This document shows positions 1 through 4,993 of a stretch of DNA of 7,602 nt, one piece after another. Made by a program: the position numbers and the translations under genes. The DNA comes from Prevotellaceae bacterium UBA2718. GTDB taxonomy: Bacteria > Bacteroidota > Bacteroidia > Bacteroidales > Bacteroidaceae. The stretch is from contig DEKQ01000172.1 in NCBI GenBank assembly GCA_002353975.1, forward strand, positions 1 through 7,602, written 5' to 3'. The notes beneath the pieces were generated by a model, which was given only the letters and a program-made list of their open reading frames with translations, was not told the DNA's origin and searched no databases. How positions within the stretch are numbered: the stretch's first letter is position 1; each line of letters starts with the position of its first letter.

Positions 1-2
1 TA

Positions 3-1058
3 AGTAAGCAAACGGATTTGTCACAGATACTGAGCAATGAGATTGAGCCAAGATGGTCATATCGTGGCAGTTCCATTTATGATCTTGCAGAAAGCATGAC
101 GGAATCAGAAAACATCATACAGTTGCGCGACCATCACCGCAGTTTCCTTGATATTATTCAATTCTCAAATCAGGAATTCTATGATAACACGCTTCGCATA
201 GCAACAGATTATAGTCGTTTACAGTCACCCAATAATGGGGAACCTATTCTTGGTATGCAGTGGATGAATGTGAAGGGGAAGGCGATACGTCCAGAAAACG
301 GTGGTGCTTACAATCTTAAGGAAGCAGAAGGTGTAATCCGCATCCTTAGGCGATTAGCAATGGAACTGGATTATGACGGTAGTATTGGAGTCACCACTCC
401 CTTCCATTTGCAAGCGGAGATGATTACTAAGGCATTGGAGCGCGATGCGGAACTGCGTAATCATCTCGAACTACATAACAAGATACTCATCGATACCGTG
501 CATAAGTTCCAAGGTGACGAACGAGATGTAATCATATTCTCTCCAGTCGTATCAGAAGGAACGAAGTCACAGAGTCTTATGTTCTTGAAGTCGACAGGTA
601 ACCTGTTTAATGTTGCCATTACAAGAGCACGGGCCTTGTTGGTTACGGTAGGTGACAAGGAGTATTGCAAGAAATGTGGAGTCAGTTATTTAGAGCACTT
701 TGCAGAGTATAGTTGTGGGGAAGATGCCCCTGTCGAATCATCAGAGTGGGAGCATCTGTTGCAAAAAGCACTTTCTGATGCAGGCATTCCTGTGACGGCT
801 CAATATCATGTGGATAAGTACTATCTTGACCTTGCACTTTTCCACAAGGGAAAGAAACTTGATATAGAAGTAGACGGAGCTATGTATCACCAGACATGGA
901 CAGGCGAACTGTCTTATAATGATCAGCTGCGCAATCAAGCACTTATGCGAGAAGGCTGGGATGTAATCCGATTCTGGGTTCAGCAAGTTCGTGACCAACT
1001 CCCGTGGTGCATCGAGCAGGTGAAGAAATGGATGGAAAAGGTTGAGAAACAATCGTGA
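3..1058 (+). CDS. C-terminal part of Upf1/DNA2-type SF1 helicase fused to a Vsr-like nuclease domain (5' partial)
   Basis: The reading frame is open to the left edge, so the start and Walker A/B motifs lie outside the window; the TTG at 18 is not a true start. Residue numbers below count from the codon at 18. Seen: a motif IV-like RDHHRS (37-42), SIGVTTPFHLQAE (122-134), the motif V-like DTVHKFQGDERDVIIFSPV (159-177) and motif VI NVAITRARALLVTVGD (198-213). These match the AAA_12 half of superfamily 1B helicases. After a linker, residues about 242-340 form a PD-(D/E)XK-type domain: D271 in YYLDLALF, then E284-V-D286, then EGWDVIRFW, as in Vsr/DUF559/MTES_1575-like nucleases. Family knowledge: such helicase-nuclease fusions are frequent in anti-phage and restriction loci. 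A defence role here is inference. Family assignment is firm; the exact subfamily is not. Confidence 0.88.
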   Translation, partial: SKQTDLSQILSNEIEPRWSYRGSSIYDLAESMTESENIIQLRDHHRSFLDIIQFSNQEFYDNTLRIATDYSRLQSPNNGEPILGMQWMNVKGKAIRPENGGAYNLKEAEGVIRILRRLAMELDYDGSIGVTTPFHLQAEMITKALERDAELRNHLELHNKILIDTVHKFQGDERDVIIFSPVVSEGTKSQSLMFLKSTGNLFNVAITRARALLVTVGDKEYCKKCGVSYLEHFAEYSCGEDAPVESSEWEHLLQKALSDAGIPVTAQYHVDKYYLDLALFHKGKKLDIEVDGAMYHQTWTGELSYNDQLRNQALMREGWDVIRFWVQQVRDQLPWCIEQVKKWMEKVEKQS

Positions 1059-1152
1059 GCAGTACTAATGAACAATAGAGGGAAGAACTTAACTTGAATA
1101 ATAATGATTGGAGTCAGCTTCTATGTTATTGGCTTTTTTTTGCGGAATAATA

Positions 1153-1184
1153 TTTGGTGGAATGAAATAAAATATATACTTTTG
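1153..1184 (+). promoter_or_regulatory. Bacteroidetes-type promoter for the Y1 transposase gene
   Basis: A TTTG at 1153-1156 is followed after 20 bases by TACTTTTG at 1177-1184. This fits the Bacteroidetes sigma-ABfr consensus (TTTG, 17-23 bases, TAnnTTTG). Transcription would start near 1190, about 20 bases before the ATG at 1209. It gives the transposase a promoter separate from the helicase gene upstream. An eight-T run at 1134-1141 precedes it, but without a convincing hairpin. Confidence 0.72.
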
Positions 1185-1208
1185 TGAGCAATAAATGTAT
1201 GGCAGGCG

Positions 1209-2366
1209 ATGGAACAGGAACGATGGCATTGGCAGGAGTCTGGCACAGCATGGAGGGGTGTTGGCGTGTATCATATCACGCTGACGGTCCCGTCGCACGA
1301 GCCATTGTTGGGGAGGCTTGTCATTCCTGACGGTGACCCTACGCAAGCACGGGTGGAACGCACGGAGTTGGGGCGCCTGTTGCTGGACTGCCAGAGGTCA
1401 GTGCCCGTGTATCACCCCGAAATACAGATCTTGCAGTATTGCCTTATGCCTGACCATCTGCACACTGTGTGGTATGTCCGTCGCCCTATGAAGAAGAGCA
1501 TCCGGCAAGTGGTGCAGGGCTTTTGGCAGGCCGCAAAGAAGGTGGGGCGGGCTTATAGCTACATGGCCGCCCTTACAGGCGGCACAAAGAACGAAACCAG
1601 CAGGCCGGGAGAGCCAGCAGGGGCGCTGACGCTGGGAGAGCCAGCAGGGGCGCTGAGGCCGGGAGAGCCAGCAGGGGGGCTGACGCTGGGCTTTGGGTTG
1701 GGGCTTTCGTCTATTGCGACGGCTGGTAGCCGCGAGAATCCCCTTTGCCAGATGCTGGGTGTTGAGGCTTATAGGCTGCTGCCGCCTGTTTTTACGGAGA
1801 TGCCGTTTGTCCGCCCGTTGTCGCGGCGCGGGCAGCTGAGAGCAATGATACGCTATGTGCAGATGAACCCTCAGCGTTTGGCTACGAAGCGCCTGATGCC
1901 GGGCTTCTTCAGGGTGCAGAAGGGCATCGAGATAGCTGGCCGCAGTTATGACGGTGTGGGCAATGTGGCGCTGCTGCATGAGGAGTGTTATGATGTGGTG
2001 CATGTGCGGAGTGTGTGGGTCAAGGCTGCGGAACGTGGCGAGCGTAAGGACTTGCGTGACTACATGAACAGCCGTGTGCTGAAGGCGCGCAAGGGCGTGG
2101 TGATGGTGTCGCCGTTCATCTCGCCGCAGGAGAAGCAGGTGATGCAGGTGTTGCTTGACGAGCAGCGTCCTTTCATCCTGCTTGCCGACAATGGTTTTCG
2201 TGAGTACTACAAGCCCAGCGACAATCTCTTTGACGCCTGTGCAGAGGGCCGCTTGCTGATATTGAGCCCCTGGCAGTATGATGCGGGCAAGCGCCACATC
2301 AGTCGCGCTGACTGTATGGCCCTGAACGCGATGGCTGAGGAGATTGCAGGGTTGTCCACAAGATGA
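1209..2366 (+). CDS. Y1 (HUH) REP-associated-type transposase with extra C-terminal Rossmann-like domain
   Basis: The protein is 385 aa. Residues 18-120 and 180-235 resemble the Y1_Tnp fold: VYHITLTV (20-27), the HUH-type metal-binding motif in LMPDHLHTV (H83, H85), and a helix RYVQMNPQR with candidate catalytic Tyr216. In this family (TnpA_REP/RAYT and IS200/IS605 relatives) the Tyr cuts single-stranded DNA at hairpins. Between the two halves, residues about 127-180 are a low-complexity insert containing three GEPAGA repeats. Residues about 290-380 form an added domain (VVMVSPFISPQEKQVM, FILLADNGF, RHISRADCMALNAMAEEIA). It looks like an alternating beta/alpha Rossmann-type fold, faintly like the DprA/SLOG group, and is absent from minimal RAYT proteins. 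The gene is visibly GC-richer than both neighbours, consistent with separate origin. The start is the ATG just after the promoter; nearby ATGs at 1195 and 1199 are out of frame. No second transposon gene is present. Confidence 0.82.
   Translation: MEQERWHWQESGTAWRGVGVYHITLTVPSHEPLLGRLVIPDGDPTQARVERTELGRLLLDCQRSVPVYHPEIQILQYCLMPDHLHTVWYVRRPMKKSIRQVVQGFWQAAKKVGRAYSYMAALTGGTKNETSRPGEPAGALTLGEPAGALRPGEPAGGLTLGFGLGLSSIATAGSRENPLCQMLGVEAYRLLPPVFTEMPFVRPLSRRGQLRAMIRYVQMNPQRLATKRLMPGFFRVQKGIEIAGRSYDGVGNVALLHEECYDVVHVRSVWVKAAERGERKDLRDYMNSRVLKARKGVVMVSPFISPQEKQVMQVLLDEQRPFILLADNGFREYYKPSDNLFDACAEGRLLILSPWQYDAGKRHISRADCMALNAMAEEIAGLSTR
1602..1690 (+). repeat. In-frame tandem repeat (27-bp units, 54-bp dimer) inside the transposase gene
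   Basis: Three 27-bp units start at 1605, 1632 and 1659, each containing GAGAGCCAGCAGGGG and encoding P/L-GEPAGA/G-L-T/R. The junctions alternate (AGGCCGGG, ACGCTGGG, AGGCCGGG, ACGCTGGG), so the real unit is a 54-bp dimer present about 1.65 times with one base difference. A partial copy, CCAGCAGG, precedes it at 1597-1604. The unit length is a multiple of three, so the frame is kept. Each unit can form a small hairpin, CAGC-AGGGGC-GCTG (third copy altered). Confidence 0.9.
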
Positions 2367-2383
2367 TCATCTGCCGCAAAATG

Positions 2384-2423
2384 CAGGGGAGAAGTGGCAC
2401 AGTGACAGCCCCCTGTCGGACAG
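2384..2423. repeat. Cluster of short palindromes just downstream of the transposase gene
   Basis: Several overlapping inverted repeats lie 18-57 bases after the transposase stop: CAGGGG (2384-2389) with CCCCTG (2410-2415); GACAG (2404-2408) with CTGTC (2413-2417) across a CCCC loop; and CTGTC with GACAG (2419-2423). REP-type hairpins flanking a Y1 transposase gene are expected from the family, but the stems are short and competing. A decayed REP-like site is only a suggestion. Confidence 0.35.
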
Positions 2424-2523
2424 CATCTTCACAATGCGGATTGGATTAGTTTCGAAGAAGCCAGGGGCAAATACGATAGTTTGAAGAAAGAAAGAGTTCG
2501 ATAATAATAGTAAAAAGAGCAAA

Positions 2524-3978
2524 ATGACAGAGTTTACCGTAACAGGTATCAGATATCAGATGGGCGAGCACCTAAGCTACGAAGAGAAGGATGTTGCCGC
2601 AAAAGAGTTTGTCGCTTCACTTAAGATAGGGCAGCCGGTTTTGTTGGTGTTTGAACCAGATAATCCTGGTTCTCCCAATAAGGCTATTGCTGTATATATA
2701 GACTATGAACGCATCGGTTACATTGCTGATGAACAATGTGACTTGCTGCACCCTCTGCTTAACGAACAGAATCGTGGAAGGGGTACAATCGTTCGCAAAG
2801 ACGATAATGTGACTTTTTTCATCACAATTCCTGGTGCATCGGAGAATCAAAAGGTGACGACACCTCGTGAGCGAGTCTTGCCTGATAGTCCGCTTGGCGA
2901 TAGCTTTAGAATGCCGTACACAAAGGATGAAAATGCTCTACAGCTAATTGCGAGTACTTTGTCAGAAATGGAAGTAAACATGGACAACCTTCCTGAAATG
3001 ATGCTACTTGCCAAACGATATGTCCCTTTAGCAAAAATATCCATCTGCTATGATGATAATTTGTGGCGCAGCTTGATATTAAGGAAACTGGAGCAATTCC
3101 TTGATAACAGACAACAGTTGGGCATGAGTGCTGATGACACAAAAGAGATGGAGGTATATTGCAAACAGGTACGTGATGCTGTTGGTGATATGCATCGCTC
3201 AGTTGAGCACTGGCCTGAAAAAGTGTTTGTTAATCATCTTGAGACATTAAGGGAAAATGAAAACTCAAGCGGTCACTTATACAAAAAGTATTGCGAGACT
3301 TTTCTTGACGGCAAGGATTTTGCGGAGGCAGATAAGAACAAGATTGCTTCAGAATATGATAGACTCTGCGGTTGGATGAAAGGTCTCAAATGGAGTGATT
3401 TGAGAAATCCCAAGAATTTGCAAGCTATGGGGTTTCGCGTAAATTACTTGGGATTATCACGTCAAGAATTGTATGACCTTTATAGCGTATTGCTACTGAT
3501 AGAGAAATTGGAATCAGTGTATCACGGGAACAGACAGCCTGATATAAAACATACGCTGACACCTAATCGTCAGAGCATATACAATCAGTTGTTGGCTTTT
3601 GTGGATAAAGGTGACTGGAAGTCTGATGAAATAGCCGACGGTGTGCAGCAGATGCTGCGAACGATATTAGGGCTGGGCGAGACTCTGCTATCGGGCAATG
3701 AAGCGGATTTGTCGGAAAAGCTGTGGAATTTGCTGGAGAGTGGAAGGGGTGAACGCCTGAGAGTTACGTGGCAGAATATGATTGGCTACTATGATGACCG
3801 GCATCTATTGAAACAGAAGAGTGCTCCGATGTTGAACTTAGACTTCTTCGGCGACAAGGAGGGTTCGGATAATATCAACAAAGGACGTCCCAGCAGGGAA
3901 AATATGTCATCTGGGTTCAGAGAGGTGTTGCCGCTTCTGGACGCTTATGTGCCTAAGTCGGATAAACCACGTTTTTAA
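2524..3978 (+). CDS. HIRAN-like domain protein with large helical C-terminal region
   Basis: The protein is 484 aa. Residues about 3-105 match the pattern of a HIRAN domain: FTVTGIRY (4-11), LKIGQPVLLVFEPDNPGSPN (33-52), then KAIAVYIDYERIGYIAD (53-69). HIRAN domains, known from Rad5/HLTF, bind 3' single-stranded DNA ends, and stand-alone versions occur in bacterial accessory loci. The remaining 380 residues are charged and probably mostly alpha-helical; I recognise no family and see no helicase motifs, signal peptide or membrane segment. The start is the ATG after AAAAAGAGCAAA, 157 bases beyond the transposase stop. A weak promoter-like ATAGTTTG at 2476-2483, with TTTC at 2450-2453, may serve it. 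The terminator at 4053-4096 ends its transcript. It may once have followed the helicase-nuclease gene directly. HIRAN is likely but not certain; function is open. Confidence 0.68.
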   Translation: MTEFTVTGIRYQMGEHLSYEEKDVAAKEFVASLKIGQPVLLVFEPDNPGSPNKAIAVYIDYERIGYIADEQCDLLHPLLNEQNRGRGTIVRKDDNVTFFITIPGASENQKVTTPRERVLPDSPLGDSFRMPYTKDENALQLIASTLSEMEVNMDNLPEMMLLAKRYVPLAKISICYDDNLWRSLILRKLEQFLDNRQQLGMSADDTKEMEVYCKQVRDAVGDMHRSVEHWPEKVFVNHLETLRENENSSGHLYKKYCETFLDGKDFAEADKNKIASEYDRLCGWMKGLKWSDLRNPKNLQAMGFRVNYLGLSRQELYDLYSVLLLIEKLESVYHGNRQPDIKHTLTPNRQSIYNQLLAFVDKGDWKSDEIADGVQQMLRTILGLGETLLSGNEADLSEKLWNLLESGRGERLRVTWQNMIGYYDDRHLLKQKSAPMLNLDFFGDKEGSDNINKGRPSRENMSSGFREVLPLLDAYVPKSDKPRF

Positions 3979-4020
3979 GGATAGATTACAGAAGGTTGAC
4001 ATACAGTTTGAGCCAGAAAA

Positions 4021-4171
4021 GTAATCTTACATAATCTGAGCGAATTATTAGAGTGCTCGGTTCTCAATTTTTTGAGAATCGGGTACTTTTCGTTTTGTGC
4101 TGTTTTTCAGTGCGTTATGCCTTTTGCCTAAAAATAATCTGAGATTGTTCGCTCAGATTTGTACAGATTAT
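4021..4171. repeat. 151-bp segment bounded by a 24-bp imperfect inverted repeat, with extra internal box
   Basis: The left arm (4021-4044) and the reverse complement of the right arm (4148-4171) agree at 18 of 24 positions, including a perfect 12-mer AATCTGAGCGAA and a TAATCT half 10-11 bases outward. An additional ATAATCTGAG lies at 4134-4143. With the right arm it forms nested inverted repeats: AATCTGAG 4136-4143 / CTCAGATT 4152-4159, and ATAATCTG 4134-4141 / CAGATTAT 4164-4171. Within each arm the AATCT cores are 10 bases apart, one helical turn. The right arm covers the -33 box of the downstream promoter, so a protein bound here would control it. Operator, origin or ends of a small mobile element are all possible. 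Confidence 0.85.
4053..4096 (+). terminator. Factor-independent terminator after the HIRAN gene
   Basis: The arms 4053-4067 and 4072-4086 pair over 15 positions (12 Watson-Crick, 3 G-T) around a TTTT loop; the core is TTCTCAA/TTGAGAA. The stem is followed by TTTTCGTTTTG. It begins about 75 bases after the stop at 3978 and separates that gene from the promoter at 4158-4188. Confidence 0.8.
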
Positions 4172-4188
4172 CAGCTTATATACCTTTG
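4158..4188 (+). promoter_or_regulatory. Bacteroidetes-type promoter of the replication-module operon
   Basis: TTTG at 4158-4161, a 19-base spacer and TACCTTTG at 4181-4188 fit the Bacteroidetes consensus closely. Transcription would begin around 4195, leaving a leader of about 35 bases before the ATG at 4231. The -33 box sits inside the right arm of the inverted repeat, which suggests repression by a protein binding there. Confidence 0.8.
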
Positions 4189-4230
4189 CACTCGTCAATC
4201 GACCACTAACGGCGTTGGCAAAGGAAAAAT

Positions 4231-4506
4231 ATGCAGACAAAGATTTTGAAGGTAGTGGCGCAGGGGCCGGTGGTTCAGGTGCCGAGTAAGAAACAGGAGA
4301 ACGGGCAGATTGCTAAGTGTATGATCAGGCTCAAGGAACTTGGCGGCGATTATGAGGATGAGTACATCTGCGCGATGTTCGGCAACCTGGCTCAGTGTAA
4401 GTTTACTGTGGGAAAGACCGTGATTGCTTCGCTGCGCTTTCAGACGCACGAGTCAAATGGGTCGTTTTTCCAGGATGTGATTGCAAACGACATACAGAAC
4501 ATCTAA
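4231..4506 (+). CDS. Small OB-fold/SSB-like protein
   Basis: The protein is 91 aa with alternating hydrophobic strands: MQTKILKVVAQGPVVQV at the N terminus, then YEDEYICAMFGN, KFTVGKTVIASLRFQ and a closing FFQDVIANDIQNI. This order and size match a single OB fold like the short SSB-like proteins (for example the DUF3127 group) carried by Bacteroidetes phages and islands. The strand following a VGKTVIASL-type loop is characteristic. It has no acidic SSB tail. The gene is first in the operon behind the promoter at 4158-4188 and lies upstream of the primase-helicase, so binding single-stranded DNA during replication is a reasonable inference. OB fold moderately sure; specific family not. Confidence 0.65.
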   Translation: MQTKILKVVAQGPVVQVPSKKQENGQIAKCMIRLKELGGDYEDEYICAMFGNLAQCKFTVGKTVIASLRFQTHESNGSFFQDVIANDIQNI

Positions 4507-4519
4507 ACGACAAATAATC

Positions 4520-4601
4520 TTGAGTTGAAGCGGAGGGGTCTTCACGTGATTAAAGATGGCCATCGGATTTCCGAATGCTTCTCTCGCAAAAATCAACTCA
4601 A
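4520..4601 (+). promoter_or_regulatory. Structured RNA leader before the second operon gene
   Basis: A perfect 9-bp inverted repeat, TTGAGTTGA (4520-4528) and TCAACTCAA (4593-4601), encloses the leader and ends five bases before the ATG at 4607. Inside lie GAAGC (4527-4531)/GCTTC (4577-4581), the palindrome GATGGCCATC (4555-4564), CGGA-TT-TCCG (4564-4573) and CACGTG (4543-4548). The outer stem would hold the start region of the next gene, so control of translation or RNA processing is possible. No known riboswitch is recognised and there is no promoter consensus here. A near copy of the operator-type box, ATAATCT-T-GAG, is at 4514-4524. Confidence 0.45.
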
Positions 4602-4606
4602 AAGAA

Positions 4607-4984
4607 ATGACAACAAGAAAGAAAACAACGAAGAGAGAGGTAACGCTTGACGGTCTGCTGACTGTCGGCATGTTGGAAACAGGTTTGCACGCAGTGGATT
4701 TCATGTGTTGCGAGGATGTGACAGCAGAGATAGAGTCCTTTGTGGGTTTGTTCAAAGTGCAGTTCATGCGCGACGGAAACCTGTATCTGGTGGAGAAGCC
4801 TAAGCGCGTGAGGAACAAGGCGCTGTTTCGTGATGATAACTGTTCGCTGACGAAGGGTCACGACGGTCGCTGGTATTTCAATTTCTCGCTGGACGGGGAT
4901 GAGCTGGATGAACTGCCCCGGAAGCTGGTGCATCAGGCAAGTGCGATAGCGCAGAAGGTGATTTGTTTAATTCATAATGCGTAA
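4607..4984 (+). CDS. Conserved-looking protein of unknown family, middle gene of replication module
   Basis: The protein is 125 aa from the ATG at 4607 (MTTRKKTTKREVTLDGLL). An in-frame ATG at 4556 would add 17 residues, but it lies within the structured leader and adds an unconvincing tail, so the shorter start is preferred. The N terminus is basic (RKKTTKR). The body shows possible beta strands (FKVQFMRDGNLYLVEKP; GRWYFNFSLDGDEL) and a closing amphipathic helix (KLVHQASAIAQKVICLI). No catalytic motif, signal peptide or membrane span is visible. It stops 9 bases before the primase-helicase start, so translation is probably coupled. Its place between an SSB-like protein and a primase-helicase suggests a replication accessory factor; this rests on context only. 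Confidence 0.62.
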   Translation: MTTRKKTTKREVTLDGLLTVGMLETGLHAVDFMCCEDVTAEIESFVGLFKVQFMRDGNLYLVEKPKRVRNKALFRDDNCSLTKGHDGRWYFNFSLDGDELDELPRKLVHQASAIAQKVICLIHNA

Positions 4985-4993
4985 TTGATTGTT

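Noticed and set aside
1090..1145. Terminator for the helicase-nuclease gene ending in the eight-T run at 1134-1141
   Set aside because: The T tract is clear, but the only upstream pairing (AATAAT with GTTATT) is weak, AT-only and far apart, so it does not meet terminator criteria.
1398..2297. Long open frame on the minus strand (299 codons) opposite the transposase
   Set aside because: The product is rich in His, Leu and Arg with no domain pattern and mirrors the GC-rich transposase codons; the sense frame has clear Y1 motifs.
2450..2483. Promoter for the HIRAN gene (TTTC, then ATAGTTTG)
   Set aside because: Both boxes deviate from TTTG / TAnnTTTG, so it is mentioned only as a weak candidate and not listed as a feature.
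4507..4641. Continuation of the 91-aa protein frame for 40-odd codons past its stop, ending at the TGA at 4639-4641
   Set aside because: There is no ATG start, the sequence is basic and unrecognised, and it overlaps the structured leader and the next gene; a readthrough product or gene remnant cannot be supported.
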